A model generated the notes under the pieces. That model was not told where the DNA came from, ran no database searches, and saw only the letters and a list, made by a program, of their open reading frames with translations. From Deltaproteobacteria bacterium (GTDB taxonomy: Bacteria > Desulfobacterota > Deferrimicrobia > Deferrimicrobiales > Deferrimicrobiaceae), in NCBI GenBank assembly GCA_021802685.1, contig JAJZRM010000001.1, positions 1 to 49,200 on the forward strand: DNA of 49,200 nt. Reading direction: 5' to 3'. This document shows positions 40,326-46,978 of this stretch, piece after piece. The position numbers and the translations under genes were made by a program. Numbering within the stretch: position 1 is the stretch's first letter; the number at the start of each line of letters is the position of its first letter.

Positions 40326-40804
40326 AAGAGGCGTTTGCGGGGGAGAGCCAGGCGAACCGGATGTACCTGGCCTTCGCCCAGAAGGCGGAGTCGGACGGTT
40401 TCCCGCAGATCGCGAAGCTGTTCCGCGCCGCGGCCACGGCGGAAACGGTGCACGCCCACGCCCATTTCCACGTGATGGGGGGGACGAAGGACACGGCGGG
40501 GAACCTGCAGGCCGCCATCAACGGGGAGGGGTACGAATTCGAGAAGATGTATCCGGCGTTCCTGTCCGAGGCGGAAAGGGAAAAGAACGCGGCCGCCACG
40601 GTTTCCTTCCGGAACGCCATGGCCGTGGAGAAGATCCACCGCGACCTTTACTCGGAGGCGCTGGAAACCCTGAAAAAGGGAAAGGACCTTCCCGGGCAGG
40701 ACATATACGTCTGCGAGGTTTGCGGCAACACGGTGTACGGCAATCCGAAGGACAAATGCACGGTGTGCGGCGCCCAGTACACGAAGTTCACGAAGGTCCA
40801 GTAG
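40304..40804 (+). CDS. rbr: Rubrerythrin
   Basis: 166-residue non-heme di-iron peroxidase that reduces H2O2 in anaerobes. Four-helix ferritin-like domain with iron ligand blocks FAGESQANRMYLAFAQKAE and AETVHAHAHFHVMG and EKIHRDLYSEAL, followed by a rubredoxin-like domain with cysteines C137, C140, C152 and C155 (YVCEVCGNTVYG, CTVCGAQYTKF). Strong AAGGAAAGGAG before the ATG, which lies inside the end of perR, so the two are co-translated from the peroxide-controlled promoter. Confidence 0.96.
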   Translation: MATEKNLKEAFAGESQANRMYLAFAQKAESDGFPQIAKLFRAAATAETVHAHAHFHVMGGTKDTAGNLQAAINGEGYEFEKMYPAFLSEAEREKNAAATVSFRNAMAVEKIHRDLYSEALETLKKGKDLPGQDIYVCEVCGNTVYGNPKDKCTVCGAQYTKFTKVQ

Positions 40805-40827
40805 GAACTCCCGGGAGGAGACCCTCC

Positions 40828-41409
40828 ATGGATGGTTCCGATCCCTTCGATCTTTTCCGGAGATGGTACGACGAGGCCCACCTGGCGGGGCAGAAGTTTC
40901 CGAACGCCATGTCGCTGACGACGGCCGGCGCCGACGGATGTCCGTCATCGCGGATGGTGCTCCTCAGTTCCCACGACCGCCGGGGCTTCGTCTTCCACAC
41001 GAATTACGAAAGCAGGAAGGGGGATGAACTATCCGCGTTTCCCCGGGCGGCTCTGCTTTTCTGGTGGGAATCGCTGAACCGGCAGGTGCGGATCGAGGGG
41101 GCGGTCGAGCGGACGAGCCCCGGGGAATCGGACGCCTACTTCGCGGGTCGTCCCCGGGGGGCCCAGATCGGCGCATGGGCCTCCGATCAGAGCCGTCCTC
41201 TCCCGGACAGGAAGATGCTCGAAAGCCGGGTCCGGGAGGTCATCGCGCGATTTGGCGAAGGTCCGGTTCCCAGACCCCCGCATTGGGGGGGATACCGCGT
41301 CGCGCCGCGCTCCTTCGAGTTCTGGTCGGGCCGCGAAGACCGTCTCCACGAACGCACCCGTTTCGATGCGTCTCCCGGCGGCTGGACGCCGACGGCGCTA
41401 TACCCTTGA
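40828..41409 (+). CDS. pdxH: Pyridoxamine 5'-phosphate oxidase
   Basis: 193-residue FMN enzyme that oxidises PNP or PMP to pyridoxal phosphate. PNAMSLTTAGADGCPSSRMV, GFVFHTNYESRKGDEL, ALLFWWESLNRQVRIEGAVE and the C-terminal signature FEFWSGREDRLHER (with Ser at a position usually Gln/His/Gly) are complete. GGGAGGAG upstream of the ATG; starts 23 nt after rubrerythrin on the same strand, possibly read through from the perR promoter. It needs O2 as electron acceptor, which is notable beside oxygen-defence genes. Confidence 0.93.
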   Translation: MDGSDPFDLFRRWYDEAHLAGQKFPNAMSLTTAGADGCPSSRMVLLSSHDRRGFVFHTNYESRKGDELSAFPRAALLFWWESLNRQVRIEGAVERTSPGESDAYFAGRPRGAQIGAWASDQSRPLPDRKMLESRVREVIARFGEGPVPRPPHWGGYRVAPRSFEFWSGREDRLHERTRFDASPGGWTPTALYP

Positions 41410-41418
41410 CCCGGCCGC

Positions 41419-42450
41419 CTATTTCTTCCAATAAGGCGATCGGACCTGCTCATACGCCTCGTGCGCGGCGACCGCCGCCTGACCGACGGCCGTAATGATC
41501 ATCTTGAGCGGAGACGAGACGTCGCCGATCGCAAGGATCCGGGGGACGCTGGTCCTCTGCCACTCGTCCGTCGCGATCCGCCCTTCAGGATCCAGCCCCA
41601 GCCCGACGTTCCCGAACAGCGCCGTGTTCGGCACCCTTCCCGCCGCGACGATCACCGCGTCGGCGGGAAGGTCGCGGGTGCCCGCCTCCGTCCCCTGCCT
41701 CAACCGAACCCCTTCCACCCGCGCGGCGCCGAGGATCTCCTCCACGGCCGTGCCGAGGAGAACTTCCAGGTTCCCCGACTGCAGCGCCTCCGCGGACAAC
41801 CCCTCGACGCTGCGAAGGTGCGGTTTCCGGTGAACGAAGGTGACCCGTACCGCGGCGCCGAGAAGCCTGTGGACATGGGATATCGCCGTATCGCCTCCCC
41901 CGACGACAACGACCCGCATCCCGCGGAAACGGGAAGGGTCATGGACCCTGTAATGGACGCCCCGTCCGGCGAACTCCTTTTCGCCGGGGATGCCCGCCTC
42001 GCCGGCATTGCTCCCGCAGGCAAGGATCAACACCTTCCCGGCCGTTTCGAGATCCTTGGCCCGGACGGTTCCGTCGGGGGCGATCTCCTCCACTCCCAGG
42101 TCGATCAGGTCCGCTCCGGCCCCGTGCGCCTGCTCCACCAACAGGGCGGCAAGTTCTTCGGCCAGGATCCCTTTCGGGACGCCCGGATAGTTGTCGATCC
42201 GCTTGTCCGGACAATGCCGGGTGAGGATCCCCCCCCAGCATTTCCCTTCGAAGACAGCCGTCCTCAAGAATTTCTTCCCGCAGAATGCCGCCGCGGAGAG
42301 TCCCGCGGGCCCTCCGCCGACGATCACCACGTCGTAATCTTTCGGCCGGGGCTCGAGGGAGATGGCTTCCCCCCGCGGGCCGCACTCCGTCCTCTCCGCC
42401 TTCCGTGCATCGAACCGGTCCGCGACGGACCGAAGCGCATTCCCCCTCAT
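41419..42450 (-). CDS. Thioredoxin-reductase-like flavoprotein lacking the redox CxxC
   Basis: 343-residue FAD/NAD(P) two-domain oxidoreductase. FAD loop DVVIVGGGPAGLSAAA (about residues 40-55), NAD(P) loop MRVVVVGGGDTAISHVHRL, and the second FAD motif PRILAIGDVSSPLKMIITAVGQ with its following helix. At the position of the CATC active site of thioredoxin reductase the sequence is YRVHDPSRF, so no dithiol is present; it should act as a ferredoxin/flavodoxin-NADP reductase or another NAD(P)H dehydrogenase. Two cysteines occur elsewhere (FCGKK, KCWGG). ATG at 42450 with GAGG 6 nt upstream; GTG at 42462 is an alternative. Confidence 0.85.
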   Translation of the reverse strand: MRGNALRSVADRFDARKAERTECGPRGEAISLEPRPKDYDVVIVGGGPAGLSAAAFCGKKFLRTAVFEGKCWGGILTRHCPDKRIDNYPGVPKGILAEELAALLVEQAHGAGADLIDLGVEEIAPDGTVRAKDLETAGKVLILACGSNAGEAGIPGEKEFAGRGVHYRVHDPSRFRGMRVVVVGGGDTAISHVHRLLGAAVRVTFVHRKPHLRSVEGLSAEALQSGNLEVLLGTAVEEILGAARVEGVRLRQGTEAGTRDLPADAVIVAAGRVPNTALFGNVGLGLDPEGRIATDEWQRTSVPRILAIGDVSSPLKMIITAVGQAAVAAHEAYEQVRSPYWKK

Positions 42451-42513
42451 CGGATACCTCACGACTTTCAGTATACTGGACTATATCCGGCATATCGGCC
42501 GGGCGAGGTGATC

Positions 42514-43194
42514 TTGGGTGTATTGACCCGGCCGGAAGCGGTCATCTTCGATTTCGACGGCGTGATGGCCGACACGGAGCCGCTGCATTGCGATGCGTTC
42601 CGGAAGGTGCTCGAACCGCTGGGGATCGGCTTCACATGGCGGGAATATGTCGATCGCTACATGGGGTTCGACGACCGGGACGCCTTCCGGAACGCCTTCC
42701 GCCTGCATGGGCGGACCCTCGGCGGCCGTCGGCTTTCGCGGTTGGTCGATGCCAAATCCCTGGTGTTCCGGGAGCTCATCCGGGATGGGGTGGCCGCCTG
42801 TTCCGGCGCCCTCCCGATGATCGAGTCGCTGTACGCCGACGGCGTCCCCATGGCCGTCTGCAGCGGGGCGCTGCGGGCCGACATCGATCCGATCCTTTCG
42901 CGGTTCGGCATCGCGCGGTGTTTTCTCCACATCGTCGCCGCCGACGATGTCCGGAAAGGCAAGCCCGATCCGGAAGGGTACATCCTCGCCTTCCGGAAGC
43001 TGTCCCGCTCGCGCCCCTCGGCGGTTTCCGAGCCGCGGAAGTGCCTCGCCGTCGAGGACACCCCCGCCGGCGTGGAGGCCGCGAAACGGGCGGGGCTTTC
43101 CGTGCTGGCGGTCACGAACGGCCATGCGGCGGAGGAGCTTTCCGGGGCCGATGCCGTTACCGACTCCCTCGCGAACGTCCATCTGAGCCGGTAA
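42514..43194 (+). CDS. HAD-family phosphatase (beta-phosphoglucomutase/phosphoglycolate phosphatase-like)
   Basis: 226-residue HAD hydrolase. Motif I VIFDFDGVMADTEP with the nucleophile Asp, helical cap (residues about 20-85), motif II in MAVCSGALRADID, motif III KGKPDPEGYILA and motif IV CLAVEDTPAGVEAAKRAG are intact. GVMADTEPLH resembles the sugar-phosphate mutase/phosphatase group; substrate unknown. The TTG at 42514 is chosen because GAGG lies 5 nt upstream, with GTG at 42508 the alternative. Divergent from the flavoprotein gene over about 60 nt. Confidence 0.88.
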   Translation: MGVLTRPEAVIFDFDGVMADTEPLHCDAFRKVLEPLGIGFTWREYVDRYMGFDDRDAFRNAFRLHGRTLGGRRLSRLVDAKSLVFRELIRDGVAACSGALPMIESLYADGVPMAVCSGALRADIDPILSRFGIARCFLHIVAADDVRKGKPDPEGYILAFRKLSRSRPSAVSEPRKCLAVEDTPAGVEAAKRAGLSVLAVTNGHAAEELSGADAVTDSLANVHLSR

Positions 43195-43254
43195 CATGAC
43201 ATGAAAAAACATTTACCATAGTAGGGGACGGACAACGGACGAAAGGAGGGGATT

Positions 43255-43668
43255 ATGGCCGACGTGGTTCGGAAGGTCGAGTACTTCAAGGTGATGGTCC
43301 CGAACAAGGCGGGCTCTGGAGGAAAGTATCTCGCCGCATTGAAGGAGGGGCGCGTGAACCTCCTGGCTTTTACCGGATTCCCGCGGGCGGGCCGCGCCCA
43401 GCTGGATTTCATCCCCCAGAACGGGGCGGCGTTCCGGAAGGCGCTCCGGAAGGCGGGACTTTCCCTCGGGAAGGGGAGAGTCGTCTTCCTCATCCAGGGA
43501 TCGGACCGTCCCGGCGCCTTGGAGGCGATCGCCGCCAAGGTGGGCGAGACCGGGGTCAACATCACCGCGTTGAATGCCGTCGCCGCCGGTGGCCGGCGGT
43601 TCGGAGCCCTTCTCTGGGTCAAACCCGGGGATGTGTCGAAGACGGCAAAGGCTCTCGGGGCGCGTTGA
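43255..43668 (+). CDS. ACT-domain protein
   Basis: 137-residue protein made of two ACT-like halves: EYFKVMVPNKAGSGGKYLAA (first) and RVVFLIQGSDRPGALEAIAA with KVGETGVNITALNAVAAGG (second). Standing alone with no catalytic domain, it probably senses an amino acid or other small ligand and may act on a partner protein. GAAAGGAGGGG before the ATG. The 60 nt upstream include an imperfect GGTAA...TTACC repeat. No enzyme of amino-acid synthesis is adjacent, so its partner cannot be named. Confidence 0.8.
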   Translation: MADVVRKVEYFKVMVPNKAGSGGKYLAALKEGRVNLLAFTGFPRAGRAQLDFIPQNGAAFRKALRKAGLSLGKGRVVFLIQGSDRPGALEAIAAKVGETGVNITALNAVAAGGRRFGALLWVKPGDVSKTAKALGAR

Positions 43669-43689
43669 ACGGTCCCTCTCTGTCCGGGG

Positions 43690-44247
43690 CTACCCGCCGG
43701 GGGTGGAAAAGAGGAACCACCGGAGGGAGCCCCGCTCGGAGGGAGTGAGGCCGCGGTAGAAAGGCCACAAGAGCATCTGATCCTCGCGCTCGGCCGGGGA
43801 AAGGGAACGCCACTCCCAGATCTTCCCCCGGACCATTCTGCGCGCATTCGGCGGAAGGGAACGCATCCGGACGAAAAACTTCCGGATCACCTGCCGCTCC
43901 CGGGGATCGGCGTCCCGCAACAGTCCCCGGCGTTCCCTCAGATAAATTCTTTGCGCCTCGGGAAGGCGGCGCCATAGGCGGGTCCGCTCGAGGATCCGTT
44001 CCCGCTCCCCCGGGGGAAGTTCCTTCCATCGACGGTACCGGTCCCTGATCTCGCTTTGCTCTTCGGGGGACATCGATCGCCACCGCTCGAGCAGGTCCGC
44101 CGGCACCTCCGCCCCTTCGCGAGCGAACGTCCCGATGCCCGTTGTTTCCTGCTCTGAAAAGCCGGCCGGTTCCGCGGGGCCCGCCAGGCAGACGCAGATG
44201 AGGAGCATCGCGCCGACGCCGAAGAGGGCCTGGCTTGACGCCTTCAT
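43690..44247 (-). CDS. Exported DUF3106-type helical repeat protein
   Basis: 185-residue secreted protein with a signal peptide (ALFGVGAMLLICVCLAGPAEPA). The mature part is helical and repeats a module with the pattern Leu-Pro/Ser-Pro-x-Glu-Arg: RWRSMSPEEQSEIRDRYRRW, KELPPGERERILERTRLWRR, SLPPNARRMVRGKIWEWRSL and SPAEREDQMLLWPFYRGLTP. This fits DUF3106. Its ATG overlaps the anti-sigma stop (TGATG). Rich in Arg, Glu and Trp; similar in style to periplasmic CpxP/CnrX-like sensors, but that role is inference. Confidence 0.78.
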   Translation of the reverse strand: MKASSQALFGVGAMLLICVCLAGPAEPAGFSEQETTGIGTFAREGAEVPADLLERWRSMSPEEQSEIRDRYRRWKELPPGERERILERTRLWRRLPEAQRIYLRERRGLLRDADPRERQVIRKFFVRMRSLPPNARRMVRGKIWEWRSLSPAEREDQMLLWPFYRGLTPSERGSLRWFLFSTPGG

Positions 44248-44933
44248 CACGCTCCACTCCTTCCGCCGGATGGGAACTTCCCGCTTCCGCCGTTCCCCCC
44301 GAACGCATCCAGCAGGTCGAGCGCCTCCGCGTCCTCTCCCGCTTCGAAGGATACCGGGCCGGACAGGACGTCCAGCAGGGCGATCATTTCCATCTCGTCC
44401 GGAGAGAGTGCGGGGGAGGAGGCACTCGGCGCCGCCACGGGCGGGGCCGATTCAGGAATGTCCCGCATCGCGGTCGGCGTCCCGGGAGAGAGAAGGGGTT
44501 CCATCGGCACCGGCGGAGCGCCTCCGGCGGGTTTCGGGTCCGGCCGTCCGGAAGGCGGTGTCTCGACGCGGGCAGTGGACGGCCCCGGCGCGGTCCGCAC
44601 GCGGACCGACTCCCGGGAAACCAGGAAGAACAGGCCGATCGCCGCCGCCGCGGCCAGGGCCACCGCCGCCGGCCGCCAAGGCCGGCGGGAGATCTTCTTC
44701 TTCGGAGGGATCGCTCCTTCCGCCTCGAGACGCGCGAACAGGGACTCGCGGAAGCCTTTCTCCGGTTCGGTATGGACCCGGCGGAGACCCTCTTCCAGCG
44801 AGCGCATCCGCGCCTCGATGGTTCGACACCCGGCGCAGGAGGCAAGGTGTTCCGCCGCCAAAGAGGATTCCTCGGGCGTCGCCTCGCCGTCCACGAATGC
44901 GCTGATCGTTTCCCTCAAGTCACGGCAATCCAT
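44247..44933 (-). CDS. Anti-sigma factor with zinc-finger domain
   Basis: 228-residue membrane anti-sigma factor. The N-terminal zinc-binding domain shows HLASCAGCRTIEARM (H-x3-C-x2-C, about residues 28-35), preceded by CRDLRETISAFVDGEATPEE. One membrane segment at about residues 90-110 (WRPAAVALAAAAAIGLFFLV), then a proline-rich periplasmic part and an acidic end (SPDEMEMIALLDVLSGP). Starts 48 nt after the sigma gene stop. ATG at 44933 has GGGGG 9 nt upstream. Expected to hold the neighbouring ECF factor inactive until an envelope signal is received. Confidence 0.88.
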   Translation of the reverse strand: MDCRDLRETISAFVDGEATPEESSLAAEHLASCAGCRTIEARMRSLEEGLRRVHTEPEKGFRESLFARLEAEGAIPPKKKISRRPWRPAAVALAAAAAIGLFFLVSRESVRVRTAPGPSTARVETPPSGRPDPKPAGGAPPVPMEPLLSPGTPTAMRDIPESAPPVAAPSASSPALSPDEMEMIALLDVLSGPVSFEAGEDAEALDLLDAFGGNGGSGKFPSGGRSGA

Positions 44934-44981
44934 CGGCCCCATCCCCCATATCCCTGTGAACCCGCAGTTCGGGATTATGTT

Positions 44982-45557
44982 TCATTTCAACTCCTCCGAC
45001 AGGGAACGCAGGAGCATTTCCCGCGTCCGGAAGATGCGTGTTTTCACCGCCTGCACCGTGATCCCCAGTATCCCGGCGGTCTCCTCGTAGGAGAATCCGT
45101 CTCCCCGGTTGAGGACGAATGCGGCGCGGTATCCTTCCGGGAGTTCCTGGAGCGCGGAAAGGAAACGCTCCTTCAGCTGGGAACCCCACATCACGGTTTC
45201 GGGGTTCCCTTCCGCCGGCGCGTGGAGCCGGATTTCCCTCGCATCGCCGTCCGGGTCTTCGGCGGAGGCGATCGGGATCTCTTCCCCCTCGACCGCGGTA
45301 TCCCGAAGGAAGTTCAGGGTGGCATGGCGTGCGATCGTGAACATCCATGTGGTGAACTTCGCCGTGGGCCGGTAGGTGCCGGCGGCGCGCGCGATCCGGA
45401 GGAAGATCTCCTGCGCCGCCTCTTCCGCGGAAGCGGCGTTGCCGGTCATCCGGTAGGCGAAGCGCACCACGGCCCGATGATGCCGGGAGAAGAGTTCCTC
45501 GAAGGCGTCCCGGCTTCCCTCCCGGAAGAGAAGCATCAACTCCTCATCGGTGCGCAT
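44982..45557 (-). CDS. ECF-type RNA polymerase sigma factor (RpoE-like)
   Basis: About 191 residues. Region 2 from FEELFSRHHRAVVRFAYRMT through AEEAAQEIFLRIARA and KFTTWMFTIARHATLNFL; region 4 from LSALQELPEGYRAAFVLNRG through FSYEETAGILGITVQAVKTR. Between them is an acidic linker (SAEDPDGDAREIRLHAP). ATG at 45557 is taken from homology; an in-frame GTG at 45599 would add 14 residues and leave only 15 nt to the preceding gene. Neither has a clear ribosome binding site. In one operon with the upstream small exported protein and the downstream anti-sigma factor. Confidence 0.9.
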   Translation of the reverse strand: MRTDEELMLLFREGSRDAFEELFSRHHRAVVRFAYRMTGNAASAEEAAQEIFLRIARAAGTYRPTAKFTTWMFTIARHATLNFLRDTAVEGEEIPIASAEDPDGDAREIRLHAPAEGNPETVMWGSQLKERFLSALQELPEGYRAAFVLNRGDGFSYEETAGILGITVQAVKTRIFRTREMLLRSLSEELK

Positions 45558-45614
45558 CCGCCCGCCGGAGACCTTGGACGACGGTTTGTCCCGTTCCACC
45601 CGCCGCGGAGCCGC

Positions 45615-45944
45615 CTACTTCGCCGTCTGGACGTCGTGTTTTTGCCTGTAGATGCGCCGACTCGCCTTGTTCTGGCGCTTATTCAGCCGGGCGCGCTCCG
45701 CAGGCGTCACCGACCCGTCCGCTTCGGCTCGTTTCTGCGCCCGTTCGATCCCCGCCTGCTCCCTTTCCAGCCGGATCGTCTCCCGGGGCGTCAGCTGGCC
45801 GCTTGCCGCTCCCTGCCCGATCCGCTGTTGCTGCAGATCCTGCCGTTTTTCCACCCGGGGCATCGCCGTATCGTCTCCAAGCGCGGGCGCCGCCGCCACG
45901 ACCGCCGCGAGCCCCAGGCAACAAACAACCGTTTTCCATGACAT
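45615..45944 (-). CDS. Small exported helical protein of the sigma module
   Basis: 109 residues: signal peptide (KTVVCCLGLAAVVAAAPALG), then a very basic, glutamine-rich helical mature protein. Two similar modules are visible, ASGQLTPRETIRLEREQAGI and ADGSVTPAERARLNKRQNKA, each with the pattern G-x-(L/V)-T-P-x-E. The second looks a little like an EF-hand loop, but the ligand set is incomplete. Strong GGAGGAG before the ATG. First gene of the ECF operon. I do not know a named function; a periplasmic ligand-binding or regulatory role is plausible. Confidence 0.75.
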   Translation of the reverse strand: MSWKTVVCCLGLAAVVAAAPALGDDTAMPRVEKRQDLQQQRIGQGAASGQLTPRETIRLEREQAGIERAQKRAEADGSVTPAERARLNKRQNKASRRIYRQKHDVQTAK

Positions 45945-46270
45945 CGTGTTCTCCTCCGGTCGTATTACGCGGTTCCTGCCGCGTTTACCCGTTGAAACCC
46001 CGGTTTCGCGGAAAAGTTTCCGGGGCGCCGCCGGCATCCGGGAGGATATTTCATCAAGATACTACTGGGGGACCGGCCGCCGGGCAAGCCCGCCGAGGGG
46101 ATGTTGGGGGTTGCAGGGGGGTGTAAAATGTTGATTCGGGCCAAGGCGACATTCAAGGGCGGGGCCTTGGAAGTCCGCGCCCCCAAGACCGGGGAGGCGG
46201 CCTGGCGAACCCGTAAAATAACCGTCGAGTAGATCAAGCCGGCCGGGCGCTTCGGGAGAGGCGGAGAGGG
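45945..46270. other. 326-nt region upstream of the ECF operon and PCMT gene
   Basis: No substantial gene. It holds two adjacent palindromes, GAAACC-CC-GGTTTC (45994-46007) and GGAAA-AG-TTTCC (46010-46021), about 50-80 nt before the small exported protein gene, which are candidate operators or promoter elements of the ECF operon. The right half contains a 34-codon open frame (46128-46232). Confidence 0.5.
46128..46232 (+). CDS. Possible 34-residue peptide
   Basis: ATG preceded by AGGGGGG at 7 nt; the product MLIRAKATFKGGALEVRAPK followed by TGEAAWRTRKITVE is basic and soluble. I recognise no family. The good ribosome binding site is the only support, and G-runs are common here, so it may not be real. 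Confidence 0.25.
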   Translation: MLIRAKATFKGGALEVRAPKTGEAAWRTRKITVE

Positions 46271-46978
46271 ATGGGTTTCATTCGACTTGTCGCGATCGTC
46301 GCGGCCGTCCTGTCGGCGCCGCTCCGTGCGGAATTGGCGAATGACGATCCGTTTATGCGGAAACGGGCGGAGATGGTGCGCGACCAGGTCGAGCGCGAAG
46401 GGATCTCCGATCCGAACGTCCTGGAGGCGATGCGGGACGTTCCCCGGCACCTCTTCGTTTCGCCGGAGCTTCGGGCGAGGGCATACGATCCTTTTCCTCT
46501 GCCCATCGGGGAAGGGCAGACGATCTCGCAACCTTACATCGTCGGTTTCATGACGCAGATCCTGCGCCTCAGGGAGACCGACCGCGTTCTCGAGGTGGGA
46601 ACCGGCTCCGGCTACCAGGCGGCGATCGCCGCGAAGATCGCCGCGGAGGTCTACTCCGTGGAGATCCTCGAACCCCTGGCCGTCCGCAGCCGGCGGACGC
46701 TCTCCGACCTGGGTTTCCGCAACGTCGCCGTCCGCCGGGGGGACGGGTATTACGGCTGGGAGGAAAAGGCGCCGTTCGACGCCATTATCGTGACCTGCGC
46801 GGGCGGACACATTCCCCCGCCCCTTCTGCGCCAGCTCGGGAACGGGGGCCGGATGATCATGCCCGTCGGCGGGCCGTTCATGACCCAGAACCTCGTCTTC
46901 ATCGAGAAGGACGTCCGGGGCGGCGTCACGCATCGAAATGTCCTTCCGGTCGCTTTCGTCCGCCTCCTTGGCCACTGA
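46271..46978 (+). CDS. pcm: Exported protein-L-isoaspartate O-methyltransferase
   Basis: 235-residue PCMT, which methylates isoaspartyl residues in damaged proteins with S-adenosylmethionine. RDVPRHLFVSPELRARAYDP, GEGQTISQPYIVGFMTQILR, the SAM loop VLEVGTGSGYQAAI (about residues 106-119) and DAIIVTCAGGHIPPPLLRQL are all intact. The first 20 residues (FIRLVAIVAAVLSAPLRA) form a signal peptide, unusual because SAM is not known in the periplasm. GAGAGG upstream of the ATG. The next gene starts inside its 3' end. Confidence 0.9.
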   Translation: MGFIRLVAIVAAVLSAPLRAELANDDPFMRKRAEMVRDQVEREGISDPNVLEAMRDVPRHLFVSPELRARAYDPFPLPIGEGQTISQPYIVGFMTQILRLRETDRVLEVGTGSGYQAAIAAKIAAEVYSVEILEPLAVRSRRTLSDLGFRNVAVRRGDGYYGWEEKAPFDAIIVTCAGGHIPPPLLRQLGNGGRMIMPVGGPFMTQNLVFIEKDVRGGVTHRNVLPVAFVRLLGH

